Assembly (NCBI GenBank): GCA_022559845.1
Contig: CM040125.1
Span: 292,812,200-292,876,199 of the forward strand
Reading direction: 5' to 3'
Length of the DNA: 64,000 bases
DNA from: Amorphophallus konjac
Lineage: Eukaryota; Streptophyta; Magnoliopsida; Alismatales; Araceae
Shown here: piece by piece, positions 11,685 through 22,587 of the stretch
Numbering within the stretch: position 1 is the first letter of the stretch
How the letters are laid out: each line of letters starts with the position of its first letter
Position numbers and translations under genes: made by a program
Notes under the pieces: model-generated
The model's database searches: none
What the model saw: the letters and a program-made list of their open reading frames with translations, nothing else
Told to the model about the DNA's origin: nothing

Positions 11685-12305
11685 TGTATATACTTAGTTA
11701 GTTCAGGCTCTTATAACAGCGAGTGTATATACATTTGAACAATTAGCACATGGACAGTGTATACACTTTACCGTAAAGGACAATGCATGAGTGCAGTGTA
11801 TAGACTTGGTGTTTAACATGCATGAGAACCAGTGTACAGACATGATGTCCTCACAGCTGACGACTCTAGTGTATAGACTTGCTGAGGGAGTGACTGTAAA
11901 GAGTTTGGAATGTTAGAGCCAATGTATAGACTTCAGCAGGATTGCCAGTATATAGACTTGTACAGTGCAGCGAGTGTACAGACTTTGAGTATTAGGGCCA
12001 ATGTATAGACTTGAACGTCCACTGTGGATGTATAGACTTGAAGGTCTGAAGGCGATGTATAGACTTGGTGAACACTGCAACATCAATCGGATGTATAGAG
12101 TTTGTGATGTATGGACTTAGGTGAGCTTGAGCCAGTGTATAGACTTTAGGCAAGGAGGCCGATGTATATACTTCGAGAAGTGATGCACTGTTCACGATGT
12201 ACAGACTTGACGTTGAAAGCTGAGGGCACAGTATGATGTACAGACTCAGATTCTAGACCAGTGGCTGTACAGACTCGATGCTCCAACAGTGTATAGACTT
12301 CCAAT
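11685..12305 (-). repeat. Dispersed GTGTATAGACTT motif array in LTR U3, copy A
   Basis: About 20 copies of a 10-14-base motif (ATGTATAGACTTG with variants such as TGTACAGACTC) are spaced irregularly by roughly 25-45 bp, with unrelated sequence between. They lie upstream of the LTR TATA box (11280) in the element's direction. Because the spacers do not repeat, this is not a simple tandem array. A cluster of protein binding sites is possible. Confidence 0.75.
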
Positions 12306-12712
12306 GAATGAACTGAGGGGTCGACCCATCAGCACAAGGGGTCGACGCACCACAGACCAGACCAATGAATAAATACAGCAAAGTTAAAGAGGCACCAAGC
12401 GTCAACGCATTGCCCAAGCAGCGTGGATGCAGCAGATCAAATATTTCTTACTGCTACCTCTGAAGTGCCTTGGCAGCGTCGATGCTGCAGTTCGATGGGT
12501 CGACGCTGCAGTATCAAACTGCAGTCTAAAGAGCAACAGTAACATGACTGAACATAATCAAATATGCAATGCCATATCAGAACTTATGAAGAACTGCATT
12601 ATGATCAGAAAGTGAATAACAGCATGATGACTCACACAGCGAATAACTCACTTCAAAGGTCAATCATCAAAACCACCATTAAAACCATCATCAAAATCAC
12701 AGGGGCACAACA

Positions 12713-15124
12713 ATCTCCCCCTTTTTGATGATGGCAACACTACACAGTGAGTCAAACTGATGACTCAAACTATTCTTCCCCTTTGACTTCATCAAAAAGA
12801 AAATAGTTTGAGAACTTAAAGCATGTATAAAAAATCAGTCAATTTCTCCCCCTTGCAAGAACATGATTCTCCCCCTTTAAGAGTTTCAGCAAAAGCATGA
12901 GTTAGAGATGATCAAAAGGAACTTGCATGCACTGATTGAATGATATTCTCCCTCTTTGGCAAACAATCTCCCCCTTTGGTATAATCAAAATAAACCATGG
13001 GAAGGGGTATGAATGTAGATGCAGATACAAGAAATATGAATGCAAGAGCATAATTCTTCTCCTTCTATGCAGCATGATGCATATGACAAGGAGGCTCCCC
13101 CTCAATAAATGGAACCTTATGAAATGAATGAGAAGGAGACCACAGGGGCAAACAAGGAGAAGTTCAGGTCAATGAGCAGAAGAGGTTCAATTAGCAGATT
13201 TTTAAAGAGGCTTCAACTACAAGAATTTCAGTTAGATTTTCAAGGAAATGTCATTCTCATAAATCCAAATCAGAATATTTCAAAGTCTTCCATTATAAGG
13301 GCTTATGAATGAATTTTATTGATCAGCATGATTTAAACATGATGTATGCAGAGTTTATCAATAAAATTCTGTATTGATATCTAAAACCATGGTTTAATAA
13401 AAATGAACCAAGCCCTCATATTTATCTTGATAAAACTCCCTTTCTCTTACACAATCAAATTTATTGACTTCTTTCGGAATTACATGCATCAGTATTAAAA
13501 TCAAGCAATTATGAAGTCATATGATTTTGTTTAGGGTTGTAGCAATTTGATTTTAGCATCAATATTCAGATATTTCAATTCGTTCAACAATTTTTCATGC
13601 TACAAATTTTACGAGCACTCTAGTTCAGTGCACACCTTGTAACTAGAAGATATACCTTGATCAGAGGCCAATATCCCTAAGCACTTAGTGTGACTAACTG
13701 TCATACTTTATATGAATAGAGATAGCATTTTCACATCATGACACACTACAAATCATTTCTTGATGAGTGAGTTGTATTTCTCAGTGTGCATGCCATTGCT
13801 CTGCCTGAAATTCAATTATTCTTAATCAGAGTTAACTATGGTACCTCATGACACAGTCCTTTGGACATGTGTTTCTCAGTGACCAAGGTCATTGCTCTGC
13901 CAGAAAATACCCTTTAGACATTTCAGAAAAATTCATTTGTTTCAAATCAATAACAATTTCATGTACTTAACCAAATAAAGTCATGTATTCAATAATGCAG
14001 ATTTCAGAAGATTTTACAAGACACATCACGAAACAGATGGTTAATGTTTATTAAACATGCTTCAGATATTTTTAAGAGATTTTAAAGTCAAACTCATTGA
14101 ATACATTAAACTTAAACCACATGAGTTATTTCAGTCATTCATAAAAATATATAATAGAAGATTTCTAGTTCAAGAATTTTCAGATTTATGATCGAGATAG
14201 TCCCATTGAAATCTTCATGATAGACTGATAGAAATCTGAAGTCAAATGATACCAATTGATAGGAGAGATTTTGAAGCTCAATGTTTTCAAAAATATGTTC
14301 AAGGTCTGTCAAAAAAATCAATAAGGAAGGATATGCAATGAATTCTCACATGAGTATGCATTTGACAACCTATATGCAATGCATTGACTCCCCCTGACAA
14401 CATGCATTTAGACAATCTTTTTGGCATTTTCAATCTAAGGAAATGCAATGCACTTTATGTATGCAAAAACACATGCAAGTAACTCCCCCTTAAAACATGC
14501 AATGTTTGCCATGAGAAACTGAACATATGATTTTGATTCATGCACATTCAGACTGTCCTATCCAACAAGGTGACCCATGGTACTAGGCGGAGCACTTGGT
14601 CTAAAAGACCACCTCACACATAGTAAGAACCTTCAGACAGACTTCCCTGCCTTTTGGTATCTTACCATTTATATACCATTGAGGTCATGCATGATAATTC
14701 AACATGCAGTCCTATATGTAATTCAGAATTTCAGTGAGCTATTGCAACACACAAATTTCAAGCCACATTCATAAGCAGTTCAGATTTTTCCAGAAAATTC
14801 GAAATGCAATTTATTTTCAGAGTTTATGCATAACATAATTATCAAGCAATTGCAATTAGCCTATGCATGCATCAAATACAGACAACCCCTTTAAACTCAA
14901 ATTTGCACAGAACACTCAGCAAGTGTATGATCAGAAAATAATGCAACTGGCAGATGATGAATGAATATGCAAGAACAGATTTAGCATGCATGCACTAGAT
15001 GAATTTCAAAACCTGAAATGTAGAGAGTTTACCTGAACAGTGTGAGAATGGGGTTATTCATTCTTGAGTGCCTTGGATCATTACCCCTTTTATTCCAGTC
15101 CCAAGGCACACCTGCATAGCAATG
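12713..15124 (-). other. Non-coding internal region with repeated polypurine tracts
   Basis: This 2.4-kb stretch occupies the place of pol and carries no ORF of note. The main tract (plus strand CTCCCCCTTTTT at 12715-12726) abuts the 3' LTR. Similar CTCCCCCTT-type tracts recur near 12846, 12868, 12968, 13095, 14388 and 14483. Repeated polypurine tracts upstream of the 3' LTR are a described Sirevirus trait. An 18-base copy of the primer-site/LTR junction sits at 14247-14264. Confidence 0.8.
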
Positions 15125-17038
15125 TTATTTTGCACAAACAGGTACCCAAGAAGTCTTGGGTCCTGACATGATAGTATCACTTCTAGCAGGTTTTCTCAGC
15201 ACATTTTTAACTTGATGATCATTAAATTTCATCAGAGGATGACCATCTATCAAATGTCCTGATTTGTCATAATGATGGCAAGAAGCTGCAGTTTTCAAAT
15301 CTGATTTATGCACATTCTTGTTAGCATGAATTCTATGTGCATATGCATGAAATTTTTTGTTAACAGAATAAAAATTCTGTTTACCAAAACCAGTTTGGTT
15401 TCGATATCCTGCCAGCCAACATGTTGCAGCCCTGTGACCTAGCTTTCCACAGTTATAGCATGAAAGTTTTGGAAATTGTTTTACAGGGAATTTGATAATT
15501 TCAGAATTGAATTTCTTTCCGTGATTATGCCAGCAATCTTTTGCCCTATGGCCTGGCTTCCCACAACAAAAGCAATTCAGATTCTTTCTCCTAGGAACAT
15601 AATTTCTAGCATGATATTTCTGTGCAGTAGTAGCAGCAAAGTCATCTAACTCCATTGATTTGCATTCATGCATGAGATGACCAATTTCATGACAGTAAAA
15701 GCATTTGGATATCCTGTTTTGAGCAGAATAGGATTTCTTAGCATAAGAGGTCCTAGCATGAAATCTATCATTATCATTCTTCATGACAAGGCAATCATCA
15801 AGTACATGGCCAGAATTTCCACAATAGAAGCATTCAACATTCCTTCCGTGAATAATTGGAAATTTTCTAGCCTTAGGCTTGTTTGCATGAAATTTACTAT
15901 TCTTCTTCAGTGTTCTCATTTTCACATTTTCCTTCTGTTTTTGAATCTTCTGATCATCAGATTGTTTTGAAGACGGTGCAGAAGTACTAGCTAAGTTTGA
16001 GCTACTCACAAATGTTGCGTATAGTTTGTTCCTTATAGCTTGCTTAACTTGAGAATTACACCTTTTCTCTTCATTCAATTTGGTGACTTCCACATTCAAA
16101 GAATCTTTCATTTTTTCTTTACCTTTGGTAAATTTTGACAGAGAGTTGTTTAGATTTTCAGTTTCAATTTGCAAGGTCATAATGTGGTCTTCACACGAAA
16201 TAACCTGATTTTGTAGCCCATCATTCAGACTTTTCAGGATCTCATTCTCCTGAGTTAACTTCAATTCAATGTTCACTTCTTTTTCTTTCAAAGTTGATTT
16301 TTCTCTTTCTACCGTTAGCCATCTTTCAGAGAAAACAGTGTTAAGGACCATTAGCTTTTTATTTTGTTCCTTCAGATGGATGTTTTCTTCAATCAGCTTA
16401 TCTTTTAATTTATCAATTTCCTTCTTCTGAGTCAGCAGAGAATCATTTTCTTCTTTCAAGGAAGTGATTAAGTTTTTCTGTACATTATCATCAGAATGTA
16501 ATTCTTCAATCAATTCCTTTAATTTAGATTTTAGATTTTCATTTTCAGCCTTTAGACTTGTGATTTCAGCATTTTTCTCTTTTCTTAATTTTCTCTTTTC
16601 TGATTTGACTCTTTCATATTTATCTAGAAGATGCTCATGCATGGCAACTAACTCATCATGGCTAATATCCTCGGTCTCAGAGATTACCTGGGATGAGGAC
16701 TCATCTGATTGATCACTCCTTCTTGCCATGAGACATTCTTCTTCCTGTTCCACATGTGTTGCAGTCACTCTATCAAAAATTTCCTTTGCAGTGCTACAAT
16801 CTGAGATAAAAGAAAAATCGTCAGAATCAATTGCAGCCTTCATTAGATTTAGAGCTCTCACATTATCATCATTTTTCGTCTTGTGATCATAAGTCCACTT
16901 AGACTTATCCTTAGGAATTTTATATGGACCGTGAGATATAACCTTCCACAGTTGGGGATTAATAGAGTTAACATGCTTGCACATACGATATAGCCAGAAA
17001 TTAATATGTGAACCACTGAATAGCGGAGGATGAGCCAT
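15125..17038 (-). CDS. Sirevirus-type Gag with four zinc knuckles
   Basis: An open frame of 637 residues from ATG at 17038 encodes the structural Gag of the copia element. The N-terminus has the copia Gag start (PPLFSGSHINFWLYRM, about residues 3-20) and the LMKAAIDSDDFSFI and TAKEIFDRVTATH stretch (about 65-100). The usual remainder of the UBN2/Gag domain is missing, so an internal deletion is likely. The CLMARRSD segment (about 103-110) and a long Lys/Glu/Leu-rich coiled coil (about 130-325) follow. Four CCHC knuckles come next: CFYCGNSGHVLDDC, CFYCHEIGHLMHEC, CFCCGKPGHRAKDC, CYNCGKLGHRAATC. A fifth, SCHHYDKSGHLIDG, is degenerate. The C-terminus ends GPKTSWVPVCAK. No stop interrupts it. It is the only protein the element encodes. 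Confidence 0.9.
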   Translation of the reverse strand: MAHPPLFSGSHINFWLYRMCKHVNSINPQLWKVISHGPYKIPKDKSKWTYDHKTKNDDNVRALNLMKAAIDSDDFSFISDCSTAKEIFDRVTATHVEQEEECLMARRSDQSDESSSQVISETEDISHDELVAMHEHLLDKYERVKSEKRKLRKEKNAEITSLKAENENLKSKLKELIEELHSDDNVQKNLITSLKEENDSLLTQKKEIDKLKDKLIEENIHLKEQNKKLMVLNTVFSERWLTVEREKSTLKEKEVNIELKLTQENEILKSLNDGLQNQVISCEDHIMTLQIETENLNNSLSKFTKGKEKMKDSLNVEVTKLNEEKRCNSQVKQAIRNKLYATFVSSSNLASTSAPSSKQSDDQKIQKQKENVKMRTLKKNSKFHANKPKARKFPIIHGRNVECFYCGNSGHVLDDCLVMKNDNDRFHARTSYAKKSYSAQNRISKCFYCHEIGHLMHECKSMELDDFAATTAQKYHARNYVPRRKNLNCFCCGKPGHRAKDCWHNHGKKFNSEIIKFPVKQFPKLSCYNCGKLGHRAATCWLAGYRNQTGFGKQNFYSVNKKFHAYAHRIHANKNVHKSDLKTAASCHHYDKSGHLIDGHPLMKFNDHQVKNVLRKPARSDTIMSGPKTSWVPVCAK

Positions 17039-17158
17039 TAACACAGATCAAAACTAATTCAAAGCAGTGAATTCAAACCAATAAACCAAGTCTTACAAAA
17101 ATGCACCGAAGACAGCAAGATCGGATCTGTAGGTCGCTGGACCTTCTATGCAGACACC

Positions 17159-17170
17159 GCTCTGATACCA
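17159..17170 (-). other. Primer binding site of the copia element, initiator tRNA-Met
   Basis: The minus strand reads TGGTATCAGAGC, two bases inside the 5' LTR end. It fixes the orientation of the element as right to left. Confidence 0.92.
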
Positions 17171-18208
17171 ATTGATAGGATCGGTGCAAGGATTCAGAGA
17201 GGGGGGGTGAATGAATCCCACCCTTAAAAAAAAACTTTTCGCTCAATAAAAACTAAAACACTAACTAGAGCAAGATAGACAGACAGGATAACTAATCAAA
17301 ATCTCTTTTGAACCGAAGAACAAACGTCTATCTCGCGCCTAAACAATCAACTAGCGGAAGCAGCACAGATATAAACGAGAATGCTAAGGCAACCTGTGAA
17401 TGAGGTAGAAGATAAGGAGCAAAGCACACCCACACTGCACAGAGGATTTTTAGGTGGTTCGGTCACCAAGACCTACGTCCACCCCTCACTCCCAACCGGA
17501 GTGAGGCTTCCACTAGCACAAGCTAGACCGCAGACTCAGTCTGCAAACAAGTTGCTGCCACACAGCTTGACCAGGGGAATAACCTCCCCTCTTCCTCCAA
17601 ACCGGAGGGACACCCCAAGTGACTCCCAGCCACTTGGAAACCAGAGACCGAAGTCTCTCTTCCTCCAGACCGGAGGGACCCCTGGACTTGCTAGCCACAA
17701 GCCCAGAACCGGAGACAAGTCTCCCTTCTCCTAAATCCACAGGAGGAACCCGATCCCCAGCAGGGCAATCGGAAGAACAAGGCTAACCAAAGAAACAAAA
17801 GAAAAAATAAGGAAACAGAAAATACACAGCGATCGGAAGGCTGTAAATGAAGAACAAGAATGTAGCTCTCAAAGGAGCAGATCTGGCTTGGATTTAATCC
17901 AGACGCCAGAGGACAGATCTTCAATAGCTTCTTCCTTCTTCTCCACGAACTCTCTCTCTCTCTATCTCTCTTTCTTTCTCCTCTGCTCTCCTTTTCTCTA
18001 ACGCTATTCTTTCCTTTTTCTCTGCAACCCTTTTTCTTCTGCCGGCTCACTCTTCTTCTATTTCTTCTTCTTCTCTTTTTCTTCTTCTTCTCTTTTTCTT
18101 CCTCTTTCTGTGGATCGAAGACTCTATGCTGCTTGTTTCTCACTGTATAGACTTTTTCCCTTTTTCTCTCACCTTCGATCAGTCTTCATCTGTTGGATGA
18201 AGGCTTCC

Positions 18209-18215
18209 TTTTATA
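18209..18215 (-). promoter_or_regulatory. TATA box of the copia 5' LTR
   Basis: Minus-strand TATAAAA, at the position homologous to 11280-11286 in the other LTR. Confidence 0.6.
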
Positions 18216-18607
18216 AGCAGCAGCAGCAGCTAGGGCGTGAGCTTCCCATGCCTTCCATCCAGAAGATTCCTCCTCGGATCACGTGCTCAGCACCCACCTC
18301 GGATCACGTGTCAGGTGCCATCTTCGGGTCACGTGCCCATTCATCAGTACGCTCAGCAACTGGAGTTGAGGTGGCGTCAACACACTTGCACCAAAGGGTT
18401 GACGCAGCCTTCAAAGACATTCGACCAGCAAAACTCACGTCTGCTGCGTTGACTCCATCAGCCTGCTGCGTTGACGCATCGGTGATCCAGTGATCAAGTC
18501 TTCAGCAGATGGGCGTGCTGCGTCGACGCTCTCAGCATGCTGCATTGACTCATTTGGATGCAGCGTTGGCCCAATCATCAGTCTGAATCGTCTGCAAACA
18601 GAGATAA

Positions 18608-19235
18608 AAGGAATGTATATACTTAGTTAGTTTAGGCTCTTATAACAGTGAGTGTATATACATTTGAACAATTAGCACATGGACAGTGTATACACTTTAC
18701 CGTAAAGGACAATACATGAGTGCAGTGTATAGACTTGGTGTTTAACATGCATGAGAACCAGTGTACAGATATGCTGTCCTCACAGCTGATGACTCCAGTG
18801 TATAGACTTGCTGAGGGAGTGACTGTACAGAGTTTGGAATGTTAGAGCCAATGTATAGACTTCAGCAGGATTGCCAGTGTATAGACTTGTATAGTGCAGC
18901 GAGTGTACAGACTTTGAGTATTAGGGCCAATGTATAGACTTGAACGTCCACTGTGGATGTATAGACTTGAAGGTCTGAAGGCGATGTATAGACTTGGTGA
19001 ACACTGCAACATCAATCGTATGTATAGAGTTTTGTGATGTATGGACTTAGGTGAGCTTGAGCCAGTGTATAGACTTTAGGCAAGGAGGCCGATGTATATA
19101 CTTCGAGAAGTGATGCACTGTTCACGCTGTATAGACTTGACGTTGAAAGCTGAGGGCACAGTATGATGTACAGACTCAGATTCTAGACTAGTGGCTGTAC
19201 AGACTCGATGCTCCAGCAGTGTATAGACTTCCAAT
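18608..19235 (-). repeat. Dispersed GTGTATAGACTT motif array in LTR U3, copy B
   Basis: The same series of about 20 motifs as 11685-12305, in the same order. Most motif copies are unchanged between the two LTRs, although some single-base changes are present (for example TGTACAGACATG against TGTACAGATATG). Confidence 0.75.
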
Positions 19236-19734
19236 GAATGAACTGAGGGGTCGACCCATCAGCACAAGGGGTCGACGCATCACAGACCATACCAATGAAT
19301 AAATGCAACAAAGTTAAAGAGGCACCAAGCGTCAACGCATTGCCCAAGTAGCGTGGACGCAACAGATCAAATATTTCTTTCTGTTACCTCTGAAGTGCCT
19401 TGGCAGCGTCGACGCTGCAGTTCGATGGGTCGACGCTGCAGTATCAAACTACAGTCTAAAGAGCAACAGTAACATGACTGAACATAATCAAATATGCAAT
19501 GCCATATCAGAACTTATGAAGAACTGCATTATGATCAGAAAGTGAATAATAGCATGATGACTCATACAACGAATAACTCACTTCAAAGGCCAATCATCAA
19601 AACCACCATTAAAACCATCATCAAAACCACAGGGGCACAACAATGTGATAAAAAAATGATGAATGAAATAAAATGATGATGTAGTAACGGGGTTGGCCTC
19701 GTTCGTCATTCCACTTCCACCTACCTTTTCGACC

Positions 19735-20815
19735 CTTGTCACCATCGGCAAGATCGGTTGCTACCCTTTTCTTATCCTTGTCACCATCGGCAAGATCGGC
19801 TACCATTTCGGTCCTTGTCACCATCGGCAAGACCAACTACCTTTTCGACCCTTGTCACCATCGATAAGATCGGTCATCCTACTTCTGACCCTTGTCATCA
19901 TCGACAAGATTGGTCAGCCTCCTTGTGACCCTTGTCATCATCGGCAAGATCGGTCATCCTACTTCTGACACTTGTCATCATCGGCAAGATCGGTCAACCT
20001 TCTTGTGACCCTTATCATCATCGGCAAGATCGGTCATCCTACTTCTGACCCTTGTCACCATCGGCAACATCGGTCAGCCTCCTTGTGACCCTTGTCATCA
20101 TCGGCAAGATCGGTCAGCCTCCTTGTGACCCTTGTCATCATCGACAAGATCGGGCATCCTACTTCTGACCCTTGTCATCATCGGCAAGATCGATCAGCCT
20201 CCTTGCGACCCTGGTCATCATCGGCAAGATCGATCATCCTACTTCTGACCCTTGTCACCATCGGCAAGATCGGTCAACCTCCTTGCGACCCTTGTCATCA
20301 TCGGCAAGATCGGTCATCCTACTTCTAACCCTTGTCATCATCGACAAGATCGATCAGCCTCCTTGTGACCCTTGTCATCATCGGCAAGATCGGTCAGCCT
20401 CCTTGTGACCCTTGTCATCATCGGCAAGATCGGTCAGCCTACTTCTGACCCTTGTCACCATCGACAAGATCGGTCAGCCTCCTTGTGACTCTTGTCATCA
20501 TCGGCAAGATCAGTCATCCTCCTTCTGACCCTTGTCACCATCGGCAAGATCGGTCATCCTACTTCTGACCCTTGTCATCATCGGCAAGATCGGTCATCCT
20601 ACTTCTGACCCTCGTCACCATCGACAAGATCGGTCAGCCTCCTTGTGACCCTTGTCATCATCGGCAAGATCGGTCGAATTACTTCTGACCCTTGTCACCA
20701 TCGGCAAGATCGGTCAGCCTCCTTGCGACCCTTGTCATCATCAACAAGACCGGTCAACTTCCTCACGGCCCTTGTCATCATCGACAAGGTCGGCCAGCGT
20801 TTCCTCAAGCCCAGC
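19735..20815 (+). repeat. Tandem array 4, 40-bp unit (~27 copies)
   Basis: Units have the form CCTTGTCATCATCGGCAAGA then TCGGTCAGCCTCCTTGTGA. Two alternating versions of the second half (CAGCCTCCTTGTGAC and CATCCTACTTCTGAC) suggest a higher-order pattern. The array belongs to element 1, interrupted by the copia insertion, and lies downstream of the antisense gene remnant at 21.4-22.4 kb. The ORFs that run through it are only repeat translations. Confidence 0.92.
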
Positions 20816-20839
20816 TCTACCCCGAGAATTGAGTTCAAA

Positions 20840-20861
20840 ATATATATATATATATATATAT
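20840..20861. repeat. (TA)n microsatellite
   Basis: About eleven TA dinucleotides at the junction between array 4 and the third post-array module. Confidence 0.9.
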
Positions 20862-20879
20862 GTATGTAATAAAAAATTA

Positions 20880-21060
20880 TAAAAAAAATAAGGCTTAAAA
20901 TAGAGGTGCCTCGCCGGCCTTGTTCCTACACCAGGGCAAGGGCAAAAATGGCTGTAAACCCGGCTGTGGCGAAAACCCGAAAGGGCGCCACAGGCAAAAT
21001 CGGGTATCCCGCCACGTGAAAACCTGAAAGGGTGCGTGGGTTAGTGATGTGGTTATTATC
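20880..21060 (+). other. Post-array module, copy 3
   Basis: This is the third GCCGGCCTTGTTCC module with GGCGAAAACCCGAAAGGGCG blocks, as at 2560-2880 and 3480-3722. It ends before the 3' flank of the antisense gene. From 21060 to 21446 I see no gene. Confidence 0.7.
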
Positions 21061-21446
21061 AAATGCATGCTATACCTCCTGGTGACACTCCCATCAGTTG
21101 TCCCACCGGTAATAAAGCTTATCCCGAATGGACCTCTCATCAGCCGGCCATCGTACTTTCGACATTTCTTGCTAGTAAGACTTACATTTGTAACAATTTG
21201 ACAACCTCTGGGACCCCAGCACGCGGCGGAGCGAGGCCCCCATCCTTTCCTTGAAAGGGTGGACGCTCTCCTGCGGTACAGATACGGGTATAGTTCCGTA
21301 CAGCTCGCCAAAGTTGTCACAAGATATGATGGAATACAAGTGTGAAGGTGGACACCTAAAGTAATAAAAGAAACTTGTATTTCATTGCAAAAATGGGAGA
21401 AATAAATACAAAAGGGGCCCTTCGAAGGGGACGAATTACAAAAGTC

Positions 21447-22421
21447 CATGAGCCCAACATGTGGAGCCGCTCCCAGTTCACGGAGTTGCATTTCTTCCTC
21501 CTGAACGCGAGTCATCTCAGTCTCTAGGGATGCGACTTGGCCCTCTAGCAAGGCGGTCTCCTCGAGGCCCTGAACTTCTGCAGCCTCCAGCAGTGGTATC
21601 TCAGCCTCAACAGCAGCCAATTCAGCCTGGAGTTCCTCCCATCGGTTGTGTAGAAGTTGTGCCCGAGCAGCTGAAGCTTCAACATGGGCCTTGTTCCTAT
21701 GAAGATCGGAGGCCAGGGACGTCAGCTCCATCCGACAGTCGACGTTCTGCAATTTGAGGGCCGCCAGCCGGTCGTCCATCACCCTCCTGAGAAAGTCTCG
21801 GCAGTTTACAAATTTCAGCAGGAATAGCACCCGCTGGGTCCAGGTATCCAAAGGACAGCTTAGTGTCTGCAGCCCAACCGTCAGTCGTTCAGCCACTTCC
21901 TTCAGCTGGAGGTAAGATAACGCCGTCTGAGATTCTACAACTTGACACAATATCTTTAGATGCTGGCAGACAACGTCCTCCGATGAAGTAAAGCCCAGGG
22001 AGGCTACCGGAGCCACCTCAAAGGTCACCTCCCTATCTATGGAAGCCCATAAGCGAATGTCTGGCTCAGAAGAAGACGATGGAACGGCCACCAGAGCCGA
22101 AGTAGCAGGTACCACGACAGCGTGCTCATGCTCCATCAGGCTCTTTGAAGAACTCTCTTCTACATGTGCTGGAGGGGGCAGAGATTCCGACTCTACTTCT
22201 GGCATGGATGGGGCCGCAGGGTCAGGCGCAATAGTCATTATGGCCGCCGGGACAAAGGTAGAACCCCTAAGGCGCACTGAGGCTAGTGATGCCGATATGA
22301 AACACGTGCCGATTGAGTGTTGTGTCGAGATGACCATGCCGAGATCGTTAACGGCGCCGTTTGGCTCACCCAGGGGTGCTGCAAACAGGAGATTAAACCA
22401 AGAATGCTGATGTCTGTCCAA
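21447..22421 (-). pseudogene. C-terminal remnant of an antisense PMD-type gene in element 1
   Basis: The minus strand is open here and its protein aligns with the last exon of the PMD gene at 45.1-50.2 kb. Matching landmarks are VPAAIM against VAPAIM, then CPLDTWTQRVLFLLKF against CPMDDWTPRVVMLLKH, the RDFLRRV/REFLSREV block, and a coiled coil ending in QLRELGAAPHVGLMDF against RLQELTRYPSLGLLDL. The first ~130 residues are proline/serine/valine-rich linker. No PMD core, first exons or TATA-driven start can be found between 22421 and the polypurine tract at 22575, so the 5' part of the gene has been lost. The frame happens to stay open to 20895 through non-coding DNA; I end the gene near 21447 where similarity stops. 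Residue spacing suggests no frameshift within the retained part. Confidence 0.75.
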
Positions 22422-22574
22422 GTATGCTTACAAATACTGGGATTATACAAGCAGAATGAAGACTCAGAGTCACAAAAATGAACAATGAACAGGAGTAGAC
22501 CAGAAGAAATTACAAAGTGCGGTGTAATGTACACCCGCATATCCTGTGTCGCTCATCCTTCGCTTACGCCACCT

Positions 22575-22587
22575 GCGGGTGGGGGGC
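22575..22587 (+). other. Polypurine tract of element 1
   Basis: GCGGGTGGGGGGC followed by ATTTATTGACACC. The D element has the reverse-strand equivalent CTGGGGGGCATT before TGTTGGCACTC. The shared GGGGGGCATT(T) next to a similar LTR start supports both as true 3' ends of internal regions. Confidence 0.7.

Larger units (their letters stand above)
3723..12712 (-). repeat. 3' LTR of the copia element, split in two (3723-4360 and 10877-12712)
   Basis: The two pieces together match the right LTR (17173-19642) along its length with scattered mismatches. The left piece holds short inverted repeats such as TTCCTCCAAACCGGAGGGA (near 4142) and a second version near 4210, of the kind seen in Sirevirus LTRs. 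The junction of the pieces is the AATAA target duplication of the nested Ty3 element. The inner end at 12712 abuts a polypurine tract. Confidence 0.92.
3723..19642 (-). mobile_element. Sirevirus-like Ty1/copia element, gag-only, with a nested insertion
   Basis: A complete LTR element reads right to left. The 5' LTR is 17173-19642, the primer site 17159-17170, gag 17038-15125, a long non-coding region with repeated polypurine tracts runs to 12713, and the 3' LTR is 3723-12712 (split by another element). LTR ends are TG...CA. The five-base target duplication ATGTG flanks both ends (3718-3722 and 19643-19647). LTR lengths agree: 2470 bp on the right, and 2469 bp on the left once the nested element and its duplicated site are removed. 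No protease, integrase, reverse transcriptase or RNase H is present, so the element depended on a partner for mobility. The gag type, repeated polypurine tracts and inverted-repeat-rich LTR fit the Sirevirus (SIRE/Maximus) group. Confidence 0.92.
17173..19642 (-). repeat. 5' LTR of the copia element, uninterrupted
   Basis: It is 2470 bp with TG...CA ends (TGATAGGATC at left, GCACAACA at right). The site corresponding to the nested insertion in the other LTR is empty here (AATAA at 17806-17810). Inverted repeats around TCCTCCAGACCGGAGGGA, a CT-rich tract and GCGTTGACGCA/GTCGACGC palindromic motifs are present in both LTRs. Confidence 0.92.

Noticed and set aside
19735..20815. CRISPR-like regular array
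   Set aside because: Units are contiguous, with no unique spacers between identical repeats, and the setting is a plant retrotransposon 3' region.
20895..21446. Continuation of the antisense gene frame down to 20895
   Set aside because: Similarity to the D gene stops near 21447. The rest runs through the post-array module and is open by chance.
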